Of a stretch of 63,200 nt of DNA, positions 18,532 to 27,659 are shown one piece after another. Position 1 is the first letter of the stretch. Every line of letters starts with the position of its first letter. The position numbers and the translations under genes were made by a program. The stretch covers positions 1 to 63,200 of the forward strand of contig JADGOE010000010.1 in NCBI GenBank assembly GCA_017883135.1, read 5' to 3'. Under the pieces are notes generated by a model, which saw nothing but the letters and a program-made list of their open reading frames with translations, was not told the origin of the DNA and ran no database searches. This DNA comes from Acidimicrobiales bacterium. GTDB lineage: Bacteria; Actinomycetota; Acidimicrobiia; Acidimicrobiales; RAAP-2.

Positions 18532-19955
18532 TCAACCCCAGCCCGCCCGGGTGGGCGGCATCCGACTTCGTCCGTCCGGCCCGGCGACCACGCCGAGCAC
18601 CTGGTGGATGGCCAGGCCCCCGTCATCGAACCCGTTGGCCGAGGCGGCCATGTACAGCCTCCAAATGTTGGCCCTGGCCAGACCCACCAGGGCGACAGCT
18701 TCATCCCAGTGCTCCTCGAGGTTGGCCACCCAGTGGTGGAGCGTCCGTGAGTAGTGCTCTCGCAACGACTCCACGTCCCTGACCTCGAAGCCGGCCCGTT
18801 GCATGGCCAGCACCACCTGGCCCACGTCGACGAGCTCCCCGTCGGGGAAGACGTACCGCCCGACGAAGGTCCGATTGGCGAGCCTCGACCCCCCCGGCTT
18901 GGAGATCGCGTGGTTCACCAGTCGCCCTGTCGGTGCCAACAGCTGTCGGAGGACCCCGAAGTAGCGGGCCATCAGGGCGGTGCCGACATGCTCGAACATG
19001 CCGATCGACGAGATGGCGTCGAACTGTTCGCCGCGCAGGTCGCGGTAGTCCTGGAGGCGGATCTCGACGCGGCTGTCGAGGCCGGCCTCGGTGACCCGCC
19101 GTTCGGCTAGGTCGACCTGCTCGCGGCTGAGCGCCACGCCGACCACCCGGGCACCGTGGCGACGGGCCGCGTGGATGGCCATCGAACCCCACCCGCAGCC
19201 GACGTCGAGCAGCCGGGCACCAGGACGTCGGTCGATGCCCAGCTTCCGACAGATCAGTTCGTACTTGGAGGCTTGGGCCTCTTCGAGGGTGGTGCCCTCG
19301 GAGACGAAACGGGCGCACGAGTAGGTCATGCTTGGACCGAGGACCAGGCGGTAGAAGTCGTTGCCCACGTCGTAGTGGTGGCTGACGGCCCGGGCGTCCC
19401 GCGATGGTGAGTGCAGCCTGCCCGCGGGCCGGCACTCCTCGGGCGGTGCGGGCGGTGGTGGTCCGAGGGCGCCCAACCGCCGAGCGGCATCGACGGCACC
19501 GGCGATCGTCCGGATGTTCATCTGGCGGAGCTCGCGCGGGGCTGCATGGTGGAGGGCGCGCATCAGGGCGTAGAGGTCACCGTCGACGGTAGGTCTCCGG
19601 TTACGAATGCGCGGGCCACCCCCAACTCGCCGGGGGCCCACAGGATGCGGCGCACCGCGTTGACCGACCGGATCCGCAACGTCCCGATGCACTCGGCGGG
19701 GCCGATCACGCTCCCGTCCCAGAATTCGAAGCGCACCGGCACCGTGGTGCCCACCAGGGCCCGCAGGAGCGGTGTCAACGCGTGGGCGGCACTGCCTTCA
19801 GGGGGGGCGGTGCTCCTGGCGGCTACCGCATCGCTTCGTGGGGTGACACCGGCTCGCCGGGCTTCGGGCATCCCGTTTGCCGCACCACGGGCCGCCGGGT
19901 CCGCTTCGACGATGGCCTCCTCGACGTTCGACCGGTGTGACACCCGGGTGGTCAT
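18532..19955 (-). pseudogene. Cyclopropane-fatty-acid synthase-like methyltransferase with a frameshift
   Basis: Two overlapping frames together encode one CFA-synthase-type protein of about 475 codons. The upstream frame starts at ATG 19955 behind AAGGAGG and carries the family N-terminus (VRFEFWDGSVIGP, then ARAFVTGDL). It runs into TGA just after 19570. The homology resumes in the next frame at TVDGDLYALMRALHH and continues through the SAM site LLDVGCGWGSMAIH and GMFEHVG to TLHHWVANLEEHW. The total length is 1424 nt, one base short of a multiple of three, so a single-base loss near 19585-19590 fits. It is either a real mutation or a sequencing error. The intact enzyme would methylate unsaturated phospholipid acyl chains. 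Confidence 0.8.
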
Positions 19956-20110
19956 CGAAGACCTCCTTGATCGGTACCACTGGATTCGCGAGTTGACTCC
20001 GATCCTACGGCGTCGACCGGGCGCCTGCTCCTCCGGGCACCCGCCCCGAGGGTCGCTCGGCTCCTCGCCCGGTGCGACGATGCCCTCGACGTTCAGTGCG
20101 GGCCGGTTGC

Positions 20111-20116
20111 TACGGT
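20111..20116 (+). promoter_or_regulatory. -10 box TACGGT for the universal stress protein gene
   Basis: TACGGT, 6 nt, then GTG 20123. Confidence 0.5.
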
Positions 20117-20122
20117 TGAGCC

Positions 20123-20590
20123 GTGACGTCGCCGGTCCTGCTCTGTTCCGATGGCTCCGATCTCTCGATGAGGGCACTGGCCGCCGGTGTCGTGCTCCTC
20201 GGTCCGGGCACGCGCGTCGCGATCGTCACGGTGATGGACTCACCGGACCCCGGGCTCCTGTCCGGTTCCGGCATGGCCGGGGGAGTCACCTCACCCGAGG
20301 AGTTCGACCGGAAGACGGACGTTGCCGCCGCGGAGGCCAGGGCGATCGTCGCCGACACCCGGGAGCGGTTGGGGATCGAGGGCGCCGACGAGTACATCCT
20401 GGGCGGTGTGCCCGGCGTGGCCATCTGCCAGCTCGCGTCAGAGCTTTCGGCGAGGGCGGTCGTGGTGGGCTCGAGGGGCCATGGAGGCCTCAAGCGTGCC
20501 GTGCTCGGTTCGGTATCGGATCACCTGGTGCGCCACGCACCCTGCCCCGTCCTTGTGACCGGCGACAAGGGCATGGCCGAAGAGGTCTGA
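20123..20590 (+). CDS. Universal stress protein (UspA family)
   Basis: A 155-residue single-domain Usp. SPVLLCSDGSDLS is the first strand and loop, and GSRGHGGLKRAVLGS matches the ATP-binding motif G-2x-G-9x-G-S, so this is an ATP-binding type. HAPCPVLV closes the fold. A role in stress or dormancy is typical, with no specific partner visible. The GTG start follows a -10 box by 6 nt. The gene converges with the dGTPase gene. Confidence 0.9.
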   Translation: MTSPVLLCSDGSDLSMRALAAGVVLLGPGTRVAIVTVMDSPDPGLLSGSGMAGGVTSPEEFDRKTDVAAAEARAIVADTRERLGIEGADEYILGGVPGVAICQLASELSARAVVVGSRGHGGLKRAVLGSVSDHLVRHAPCPVLVTGDKGMAEEV

Positions 20591-20641
20591 AGGAGCTCGG
20601 TCCGGCCCGGTCAGGCCACGACCACCGGAGCCGGGTGACGC

Positions 20642-21790
20642 TCAGATCTGCTGGGTCACCCCGATGCCCGCCGGGAGCTTGTCGGGATGCCAGCCGAGCA
20701 GGGCCACGGCCTGGCTGAAGGCGAAGCGGTCGGTCATGCCCGCGACATAGGCCACCGCGGCCCGCACGGCACGTGGCTCGCCGCCGGTGAGGTCCGCGGT
20801 GTGGCCGCCACCGTCCGGAATGAGATTCGGCCGGTCGCCGAAGTGGTCGACGAGGGCCTGCAGGACCGCCACCACCGACCGCCCCTGCGCCACCGAGCTG
20901 GGCCGGAGGTAGATGTGCTCGTAGTTGCTGGCCCGAAAGGCGGCCAGGGCCTCGGCTTGCGCATCGGCCATGCCGATCCGACCCGAGCTCAGGATGGTGG
21001 ACACCATGGCATCGATGAAGGTGCCCAACTGTTGGCTTCGCCGATCACCGCAGCGTTCCCGCACCAGCTGGGGCAGCGCGTTCGGAGTGACGATCCCGCT
21101 CTTCACCGCGTCCTCGAAGTCGTGACAGACGTAGGCGACCCGGTCGGCCCAGCTCACCACTTCGCCCTCGGGGGTCGACGGCGCGGGCCGCGACCACGAG
21201 TGGTTGCGAATCCCATCGAGCGTCTCGTGGCAGAGATTGAGCGATGTCAGCGAGACGTCTGCTCCCCACGGGGCGTGGTCGAACCCCCCATCGAGGTAGG
21301 GGGACAACGCATCCTCGCTGGCATGGCCGCCGGGGCCGTGGCCACAGTCGTGACCCAGTGCGATCGCCTCGGTCAGGGCGACATTGAGGCGACAGGCCCG
21401 GGCGATGCCGGTGGCCACCTGGGCCACCTCCAGCGCATGGGTCAGCCTCGTGCGCTGGTGATCGTCGGGGAAGACGAAGACCTGCGTCTTGCCGGCCAGG
21501 CGCCGAAACGCCGTGGCGTGGAGGATTCGGTCGCAGTCGCGTTCGAAACAGGTGCGCCACGGGTCGGGCTCCTCGGGCCGCGCCCGATTTCCGGCCCCGA
21601 GCCCGTGGGTCGCACCGGGTGCCAGCTGCACCCGCTCGGCCTCCTCCCGCGCCTCACGATCGAAGCCGTGCATGGGAAGCTCGGCACCGCTGCCTGCACG
21701 GCTGTCGGCGTGGGCGAACGTGATACACGGACCGCCGTGGCCGGACATGGTCGCAGCCCAGCGGCGGTTGCGTTCGTTCTCCCGTTCCAT
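20642..21790 (-). CDS. dgt: Deoxyguanosinetriphosphate triphosphohydrolase-like HD protein
   Basis: A 382-residue HD-domain hydrolase that releases triphosphate from dNTPs. The metal-site residues are visible as RTRLTHALEVAQVA and ALGHDCGHGPGGHASE, with a later VSWADRVAYVCHDFEDA. RDCDRILHATAFRRLAGKTQVF is a family signature. ATG 21790 is preferred to longer starts (the frame reaches 22150) because homology begins soon after. Actinobacterial homologues often lie near dnaG, which is not seen here. Confidence 0.88.
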   Translation of the reverse strand: MERENERNRRWAATMSGHGGPCITFAHADSRAGSGAELPMHGFDREAREEAERVQLAPGATHGLGAGNRARPEEPDPWRTCFERDCDRILHATAFRRLAGKTQVFVFPDDHQRTRLTHALEVAQVATGIARACRLNVALTEAIALGHDCGHGPGGHASEDALSPYLDGGFDHAPWGADVSLTSLNLCHETLDGIRNHSWSRPAPSTPEGEVVSWADRVAYVCHDFEDAVKSGIVTPNALPQLVRERCGDRRSQQLGTFIDAMVSTILSSGRIGMADAQAEALAAFRASNYEHIYLRPSSVAQGRSVVAVLQALVDHFGDRPNLIPDGGGHTADLTGGEPRAVRAAVAYVAGMTDRFAFSQAVALLGWHPDKLPAGIGVTQQI

Positions 21791-21845
21791 GCAGCCAGTG
21801 TGCCCCATCGCTGTGACGGCGGGACGCCGGGCGGCCCGGACCTTG

Positions 21846-21876
21846 TATCGTCGGAGTGAGCCGGCAGATCTGCCGG
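21846..21876 (+). promoter_or_regulatory. -10 box and 16-bp palindrome in the DUF3107 leader
   Basis: TATCGT (21846-21851) is followed by a perfect 16-bp palindrome CCGGCAGATCTGCCGG (21861-21876) lying just after the expected transcription start. The palindrome could be an operator or an RNA hairpin of the leader. The ribosome site GAGAGGAG lies further down. Confidence 0.4.
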
Positions 21877-21900
21877 AGCCAGCTGAGAGGAGCGTGCCAG

Positions 21901-22137
21901 GTGGACGTGCGTATCGGGATCGTGCAGTCGATGAAGGAGCTCGACATCGAGTTGCCCGACGACGCGGAGCGCGAAAAGGTCCTGGCCGACATCGAGGCTG
22001 CGTTGGCCGAAGACGGAACCATCCTCTGGTTGACCGATCGGAAGGGCCGCCAGGTCGGGGTTCCCGTCGGCAAGGTGGCCTACGTCGAAGTGGACCCGCC
22101 CAATTCGGACCGCCGGGTCGGCTTCGGGATCTCCTGA
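21901..22137 (+). CDS. DUF3107 family small protein
   Basis: A 78-residue protein starting at GTG 21901, chosen because it gives the family N-terminus VDVRIGIVQSMKELDIELPDD and has GAGAGGAG upstream. The C-terminal half reads WLTDRKGRQVGVPVGKVAYVEV, typical of DUF3107, which is actinobacterial and of unknown function. In mycobacteria and Streptomyces the family is a short conserved gene near regulators. It precedes the two GET3-like ATPases on the same strand with a 57-nt gap. Confidence 0.85.
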   Translation: MDVRIGIVQSMKELDIELPDDAEREKVLADIEAALAEDGTILWLTDRKGRQVGVPVGKVAYVEVDPPNSDRRVGFGIS

Positions 22138-22194
22138 TTCGACCGGGCATCGCCGCCGGGTGCGGCGCCGATCGGTGACGTGGCTGCCGGTTCG

Positions 22195-23142
22195 ATGACC
22201 GCGCTGCTCGATCTCAAGCTGGTCTTCGTCACCGGCAAAGGGGGCGTGGGCAAGACGACGGTCGCCTCGGCCATGGCCCTGTTCGCCTCGCTGCGGGGGA
22301 AGCGCGTCCTCATCTGTGAGGTCGATGCCAAAGGCGATGTGGCCGGTTTCTACGAGGCACCCCCCACCGGGTTCAAGGAGAGGGAGGTCCTGCCCGACGT
22401 CTTCGCCATGACCATGGACACCGAGGCGTCGCTGCGCGAGTACCTCAAGCTCCAGCTGCGCATCCCGGTGATCGGGCGCATCGGGCCCCTGGCCAAGGCC
22501 TTCGACTTCGTGGCGACGGCGGCACCCGGGGTCCGGGAGATCCTAACGGTCGGCAAGCTCTGCTACGAGGTCCGCGAGCGCAACTACGACTTGGTGGTGG
22601 TCGACGCACCGGCCTCGGGCCACATCATCGGCCAGCTGGCCGCTCCCCAGGCCATCAACAACCTGGTCAAGGTGGGCCTCATCCGGTCCCAGACCGACTG
22701 GATGCTCGACATCCTCTCCGACCCGGCAGCCACCGGCCTGGTGGCGGTGTGCACCCCCGAGGAGATGCCGGTCACCGAGACGATCGAACTGGCGGTCCGG
22801 GTGAGGGAGGAGACCACCGTGCGACTCGCCGCAGTGGTGGTGAACCGAGTCCTGCCCGAACTGTTCGGCCGGCAGGAGGAAGAGGTGTTCGACGTATTGG
22901 GCTCGAGCGAGGCCCTCGGCCGGTTGAACGAGCTGGTCGGGGGTGATGCCGGCCCGGTGCTGGACGCTGCCCGCCTGGCGGTGACCATGCGGCGGACCCG
23001 TTCCACCCATCTCGATCGGCTCCGTCTCAGTATCGACGGGGCAATTCCCATGCTCTATCTCCCGTATCTCTTCACCCGCTCCCACGGGCTGCGGACCACC
23101 CGGCAGGTGGCGGCTTCGCTGGGAGAGGAGTTGGGCTACTGA
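22195..23142 (+). CDS. GET3/ArsA-like ATPase, first subunit
   Basis: A 315-residue deviant-Walker ATPase: VFVTGKGGVGKTTVASAM is the P-loop with the signature lysine, CEVDAKGDV is the switch region, and VVVDAPASGHIIGQL is switch II. It lacks a second ATPase half, so it would dimerise. It resembles the mycobacterial Rv3679-type partner of a two-gene GET3-like pair. The stop overlaps the next ATG (TGATG), so the pair is translationally coupled and likely heteromeric. The earlier GTG 22180 is also possible. Role in membrane-protein targeting or stress is inferred from family. Confidence 0.85.
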   Translation: MTALLDLKLVFVTGKGGVGKTTVASAMALFASLRGKRVLICEVDAKGDVAGFYEAPPTGFKEREVLPDVFAMTMDTEASLREYLKLQLRIPVIGRIGPLAKAFDFVATAAPGVREILTVGKLCYEVRERNYDLVVVDAPASGHIIGQLAAPQAINNLVKVGLIRSQTDWMLDILSDPAATGLVAVCTPEEMPVTETIELAVRVREETTVRLAAVVVNRVLPELFGRQEEEVFDVLGSSEALGRLNELVGGDAGPVLDAARLAVTMRRTRSTHLDRLRLSIDGAIPMLYLPYLFTRSHGLRTTRQVAASLGEELGY

Positions 23143-24359
23143 TGGCCGACGCCGGCACCGGCAAGGCACCCCGAGGAGCGCCCCCCGCGGGCGGCGGCTC
23201 GATGGACGGGCTGCTCGCCACCAAGGAGATCGTCGTGGCCTGCGGGCCGGGTGGCGTCGGTAAGACAACTACTGCAGCTGCAGCCGCGGTGATGGCCGCG
23301 ATCAGGCACGGGTCCAAGGTACTGGTGCTGACCGTCGACCCCGCCAAGCGACTGGCCAATGCCCTGGGACTGGACGGCATCGGCAACACCGAGCACCGTG
23401 TCCCCGACGAGGCGTTCCGCTCCGCCGGGGTGAAGCCGAGGGGACAGCTGTGGGCGGCCATGCTCGACACCAAGGAGTCGTGGGACGCCCTCATCGCGCA
23501 CCACGCTCCTGACGACCAGACCAGGGATGAAATTCTGGCCAATCCCCTCTACCAGAACATCGCCGGTCGGTTCGTCCAGAGCCACGACTACATCGCCATG
23601 GAGCGGCTCTACGAGATCCATTCGGCAAGCGACTACGACTTGATCGTGGTGGACACCCCGCCCACCCGGAACGCCCTCGACTTCCTCGACGCCCCCCAGC
23701 GGATGGCCGACTTCTTCTCCTCCCGCTTGCTGCGCTGGCTGATCGTTCCCTATCGCTCGCGCCTGGTCAACGTGGCAACCAAGCCCTTTTACCAGATCGC
23801 GGACCGGATCCTCGGCACCGAGTTCCTCGCCGACATCTCGGAGTTCTTCATCCTCTTCCAGTCGATGTACGCCGGCTTCGTCGAGCGGTCCGACGCGGTG
23901 GGGCGGCTCCTGTCCGATCGACGCACCACCTTTGTCGTGGTCTCCACCCTTGAGGCGGTGCCCCTCCGAGAGGCCGAGTTCTTCGCAGAGCAGCTCACCA
24001 ACCGGCGCCTCCACCTGGGTGCCATCGTGTTGAACAAGGTGCTTCCCGACTACCTCCGGGGGGCAGCCGGTGCCTCGGTGGCCGAGTCGATGAAGGAGCG
24101 GGCCGAGGAGTTCGCCGCGCAGCTCTCCCCGACACTGACCCTGGTGGACCCAGTCCTCGGCGACATCGACCAGATCGCCAGGGTGCTCACCGAGGTGGCG
24201 GACGGGTACCTCAACTTCCAGGTGGTGGCCCTCCGCGAGATGGAGGAGCGCTCCAGCCTCTCGGTGGTGCCCGACGTGCTGGCGACCGTGCCGTTCTTCG
24301 AGACGGACATCTTCGATCTGGCCGGTCTGATCCGGCTGGGTGAACAGATCTGGGACTAG
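23142..24359 (+). CDS. GET3/ArsA-like ATPase, second subunit
   Basis: A 405-residue partner ATPase with an extension of about 25 residues before ACGPGGVGKTTTAAAAA. LTVDPAKRLANAL and VVDTPPTRNALDFLDAP are the canonical switch regions of ArsA/GET3 proteins, and the helical insertion between them is long and hydrophobic (RLLRWLIVPYRSR). It resembles Rv3680 of M. tuberculosis, whose gene also follows a smaller paralogue. No metal-binding cysteines for arsenite transport are visible, so an arsenite pump is unlikely. Confidence 0.85.
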   Translation: MADAGTGKAPRGAPPAGGGSMDGLLATKEIVVACGPGGVGKTTTAAAAAVMAAIRHGSKVLVLTVDPAKRLANALGLDGIGNTEHRVPDEAFRSAGVKPRGQLWAAMLDTKESWDALIAHHAPDDQTRDEILANPLYQNIAGRFVQSHDYIAMERLYEIHSASDYDLIVVDTPPTRNALDFLDAPQRMADFFSSRLLRWLIVPYRSRLVNVATKPFYQIADRILGTEFLADISEFFILFQSMYAGFVERSDAVGRLLSDRRTTFVVVSTLEAVPLREAEFFAEQLTNRRLHLGAIVLNKVLPDYLRGAAGASVAESMKERAEEFAAQLSPTLTLVDPVLGDIDQIARVLTEVADGYLNFQVVALREMEERSSLSVVPDVLATVPFFETDIFDLAGLIRLGEQIWD

Positions 24360-24436
24360 CAACCGCCGGTGCCGCCGCCGCTGCGGTGCCCGACGGCGAC
24401 GGTGGACGGGCCGTCGAAGACGGGTCCCGCCTGACT

Positions 24437-24442
24437 TACGAT
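24437..24442 (+). promoter_or_regulatory. -10 box TACGAT for the O-methyltransferase gene
   Basis: TACGAT, 6 nt, then ATG 24449. Confidence 0.5.
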
Positions 24443-24448
24443 GCATCC

Positions 24449-25093
24449 ATGACCGACATCGTCGACCCCGCGCTGGAGGCCTACGCAACGGAGCACACCA
24501 CCGCCCCGCCCCGCTTCCTCGAGCAGCTGGCCGACGACCTGCGGGCCACGCTCGAGTTCCCCGGCATGATGGTGGGCAGGCTCGAAGGCCGCTTCCTCGA
24601 GATGCTCACGTTCGCCCTCGGTGCCCGGTCGGTCCTCGAGATCGGGACGTTCGGCGGCTACTCGTCGCTGTCGATGGCGGCCGGGCTGGCGCCGGAAGGG
24701 CGGATCATCACCTGCGAGCTGTCGCCGGTGCACGCCGAGTTCGCCCGTCGCCATATCGCGGCCAGCCCGTATGCCGGACGCATCGACGTCATGGTCGGCC
24801 CGGCCATCCAGACAATTGCGACCCTGGACGGGCCGTTCGACCTGGTATTCATCGATGCCGACAAGGCCTCCTATCTCGACTACTTCGAAGCGGTGCTCCC
24901 CAAGCTCGCCCCCCGGGGCCTCATCGCAGCCGACAACACGCTCTGGAGTGGCCGGATCCTCGACCCGGATGACACCAGCGAGGACACCGTCGCCCTCCGG
25001 CGCTTCAACGAGGCACTGGCCGCCGACCTCCGGGTGGTGGCCGTCCAGACCACCGTCCGGGACGGAGTCACCTTGATCCGCCGGGCAGGCTAG
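24449..25093 (+). CDS. SAM-dependent O-methyltransferase (family 3, CCoAOMT-like)
   Basis: A 214-residue class I methyltransferase. SVLEIGTFGGYSSLSMA is the SAM-binding motif I, ITCELSPVHAEFAR follows, and FDLVFIDADKASYLDYFE with AADNTLWSGRI holds the metal-site aspartates and asparagine of the catechol/caffeoyl-CoA type. It should methylate a catechol-like hydroxyl with a divalent metal. The small substrate is unknown. ATG 24449 is set by family start and the -10 box 6 nt upstream; a longer frame from 24386 is not needed. Confidence 0.87.
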   Translation: MTDIVDPALEAYATEHTTAPPRFLEQLADDLRATLEFPGMMVGRLEGRFLEMLTFALGARSVLEIGTFGGYSSLSMAAGLAPEGRIITCELSPVHAEFARRHIAASPYAGRIDVMVGPAIQTIATLDGPFDLVFIDADKASYLDYFEAVLPKLAPRGLIAADNTLWSGRILDPDDTSEDTVALRRFNEALAADLRVVAVQTTVRDGVTLIRRAG

Positions 25094-25136
25094 AGCCGGC
25101 CGCCCGCTCCGGTCGGCACGGTGGCCGGAGCACCAC

Positions 25137-26048
25137 ATGGTTTCGAAAGGACCGAGTACGACAGTGTTGGACTACCACCTTCACCTCTGGCCCCACTCGC
25201 AAGGGGATGCCGAGGCCACCATCGAGCAGGTGGCCGCCTACTGCGAGCGCGCCGTGGACGCGGGGGTGGAGGAGATCGCCCTCACCGAGCATCTCTTCCG
25301 GTTCACCCAGGCGAAGGACCTGCTGGGTGGGTTCTGGGAGGACCTGCCCGTCGAGGCGCTGCGTCCGAGCATGGCTGCCTACTGGGACCATCACGCCCGG
25401 GTGGATCTCGACACCTATGTCGAGGTGGTCCAGGCAGTGAAGGCCGAGGGTCTTCCGGTCGTGCTCGGCCTCGAGGTCGACTTCTACCGGGACCGTATGG
25501 ACCAGGTGGCCGGGTTTCTGGCCGGCTACCCCTTCGACGTGCTGCTGGGGTCCGTCCACTGGCTGGGCGCCTGGCGGTTCGACGTCCTGAGCGAACCGCT
25601 GATGCTCGCCGAGTGGGAGATCCGCGACGTCGATGCCGTGTGGGATGAGTACACCCGGGCCATGGAGGAGCTGGGTGAGTCCGGGGTATGCGACGTCTTC
25701 GCCCACCCGGACCTGGTCAAGATCGCCGGGCGGGTGCCGGCCGTGCCCGACGAGTTCTACGATCGGATCACCGAGGCCGCGGTGCGGTCTGGCATGGCGG
25801 CCGAGGTGTCCTCGGCAGGGTGGAGGAAGCCGATGGGCGAGGAGTACCCTGCACCCCCCCTACTCAGGCGCTTCATCGACCAGGGCGTTCCACTCACCAC
25901 CGCGTCGGATGCCCACGACCTCCCCGACGTGGCCGATCGTGTCGGCGACCTTCGGGACCTGTTGCTGTCGGCCGGCGCCACCCGATTGCGGGGCTTCCGC
26001 AACCGGCAGCCCTACGAGGTCGCGGTGGCCTCGCTGGACCCGGGCTGA
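25137..26048 (+). CDS. PHP-domain phosphoesterase (histidinol-phosphatase-like)
   Basis: A 303-residue PHP protein. Metal-site residues appear in order: DYHLHLWPHSQGD, IALTEHLF, VVLGLEVDFY, LLGSVHWLG, VFAHPDLVK and a late TTASDAHDL. This is the layout of HisK/HisJ-type histidinol phosphatases, though other phosphate esters are possible. ATG 25137 has GGAG 8 nt upstream; GTG 25164 would also preserve the first motif. The kinase gene starts 2 nt after its stop, so the two are co-transcribed. Confidence 0.85.
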   Translation: MVSKGPSTTVLDYHLHLWPHSQGDAEATIEQVAAYCERAVDAGVEEIALTEHLFRFTQAKDLLGGFWEDLPVEALRPSMAAYWDHHARVDLDTYVEVVQAVKAEGLPVVLGLEVDFYRDRMDQVAGFLAGYPFDVLLGSVHWLGAWRFDVLSEPLMLAEWEIRDVDAVWDEYTRAMEELGESGVCDVFAHPDLVKIAGRVPAVPDEFYDRITEAAVRSGMAAEVSSAGWRKPMGEEYPAPPLLRRFIDQGVPLTTASDAHDLPDVADRVGDLRDLLLSAGATRLRGFRNRQPYEVAVASLDPG

Positions 26049-26050
26049 CA

Positions 26051-27634
26051 GTGGCCACGCCCGCAGAGCTCGCATTCGAGCGCACCAACCTCGACGAGGC
26101 GCAGCTGGGGCACCTCCAACGCCTCCTCGGTACCTGGGGCATTCTGGCGGACCTGTCGTTTTCGGACCTGGTGCTGATGGCGCCGATGGCCCCGACCGCC
26201 GGTGACCCCCATCCCGACGGGCAGGAGCTGGTGGTGCTGGGCCAGATGCGCCCGTCCAACAGTGCCACCGTGGTGCAGCACGACCTGGTCGGCCAGACTG
26301 CCGGGTCCTCCGACTGGCCCCAGGTGGTCCTCACCCTCCAGTCCGGGGAGGCGTCCCGGGGGGAGATGCTGCTCGAGGTCGGCGAGGAGCCGGTTCGCCT
26401 CCACTGCATCCCGGTCCGCTGCGAGGGGACCACGGTGGCCGTGTTGGCGCGGCTCTCCGCCGGTGCGGGCCGGAGACCCGGCCACCTCGAACGGACCTAC
26501 CGGGACGTCTTCGACCGGTTCGCCGTCATGCTCTCCCAGTCGTCCTTCCCCTTCCCCAGTGAGGAGGCCGCCACCGAAGAGGCGCCCAGGGTCGGTGACG
26601 GAGTCGTCCTGGTCGACGAAGAGGGCCGGGTCCGGTACGCCTCGCCCAACGCCACCAATGCCCTCCACCGCATGGGGATGTACTCCCAGATCGAGGGCCG
26701 GCGCCTCACCGACCTCGGCATCGAGGAGTCGGCCATCGAATGGGCGTTGGCCTCGGCGCTGCCGGTGGTCGAGGAGGTGGAGCGCCGACCGGATGTGACC
26801 GTGCTGCTCCACTGCATCCCCTTGCTCGAGCGTGAGGAGGTGACCGGTTGCCTGGTGCTGATGCGGGACGTCACCGACGTGCGACGACTCGACCGCCTGT
26901 TGCTCTCCAAGGATGCGGCCATCCGCGAGGTGCACCATCGGGTCAAGAACAACCTGCAGACCATCTCGGCCCTGCTCCGCCTGCAGGCACGGCGCCTCCC
27001 GCCCGGGGGAGGCAGGGTGGCCCTGTTCGAGGCGGAGCGCCGGGTGCGGTCCATCGCGATCGTGCACGAGATCCTGTCCCGCGAACCGAGCGACCAGGTG
27101 CCTTTCGACGAAATCGTGACCTCGCTGATCCGAATGGCGGAGGACTCGGTGGTGTCGCGCCATCTGACGTTCGAGGTGACCGGGGGCCTCGGCGAGGTCC
27201 CCGCCGATGTGGCGACGCCGCTGGCGGTGGTGCTGGCCGAGCTGGTCCAGAACGCCATCGAGCATGCGTTCCCCGACGCCGACGCCGACGCCGGCGCCGA
27301 CGCCGAGGACGGGGCCGAGGGTTCGGAGGGTCGGGGTGGGACCGAAGGAACGGGGGACTCCGCTCCCCAGTCGTCGGGCTACATCCGGGTGCACTGCGCC
27401 AGTGGCGGCACCACGCGCAGGGTCGAGGTGATCGACGACGGGTCGGGGCTACCCGACGGGTTCGACATCGATGCGACCCAGAGCCTCGGGCTGTCCATCG
27501 TCCGCGATCTGGTCCGCAGCCAGTTGGACGGAACCATCACTATGCAGAACAGGCGTGAGATCGACCCCGCGCTGGCCGGCACGATGGTGACCATCGAACT
27601 CCCGGTGCAGGTGGCTCAGCCGATCGGTCAGTAG
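26051..27634 (+). CDS. pdtaS: PdtaS-like sensor histidine kinase (HisKA_2 type)
   Basis: A 527-residue soluble sensor kinase. Residues about 1-165 are a GAF-like domain, about 180-285 a PAS domain, then the HisKA_2 dimer helix IREVHHRVKNNLQTISALLR with phospho-acceptor His295 or His296, and an HATPase with ELVQNAIEHAF (N box Asn401), DDGSGLP and SLGLSIVRDLV. No membrane helix is seen. In mycobacteria PdtaS signals to the ANTAR antiterminator PdtaR and lies next to whiB1, as here. Odd is an acidic Ala/Asp/Gly run at residues about 408-441 inside the ATP lid. GTG 26051 directly follows the PHP stop. Confidence 0.88.
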   Translation: MATPAELAFERTNLDEAQLGHLQRLLGTWGILADLSFSDLVLMAPMAPTAGDPHPDGQELVVLGQMRPSNSATVVQHDLVGQTAGSSDWPQVVLTLQSGEASRGEMLLEVGEEPVRLHCIPVRCEGTTVAVLARLSAGAGRRPGHLERTYRDVFDRFAVMLSQSSFPFPSEEAATEEAPRVGDGVVLVDEEGRVRYASPNATNALHRMGMYSQIEGRRLTDLGIEESAIEWALASALPVVEEVERRPDVTVLLHCIPLLEREEVTGCLVLMRDVTDVRRLDRLLLSKDAAIREVHHRVKNNLQTISALLRLQARRLPPGGGRVALFEAERRVRSIAIVHEILSREPSDQVPFDEIVTSLIRMAEDSVVSRHLTFEVTGGLGEVPADVATPLAVVLAELVQNAIEHAFPDADADAGADAEDGAEGSEGRGGTEGTGDSAPQSSGYIRVHCASGGTTRRVEVIDDGSGLPDGFDIDATQSLGLSIVRDLVRSQLDGTITMQNRREIDPALAGTMVTIELPVQVAQPIGQ

Positions 27635-27648
27635 CGAGCCGGGGCTCG
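27635..27648. terminator. Short hairpin between convergent kinase and whiB genes
   Basis: CGAGC-CGGG-GCTCG forms a 5-bp stem with a 4-nt loop right after the kinase stop. There is no T-tract, so the terminator call is weak. Confidence 0.3.
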
Positions 27649-27659
27649 GAGGTGGTCGG

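Noticed and set aside
18532-20177. Two separate genes, a methyltransferase and an unrelated small protein
   Set aside because: The upstream frame holds the N-terminus of the same CFA-synthase family, and a one-base shift joins them exactly.
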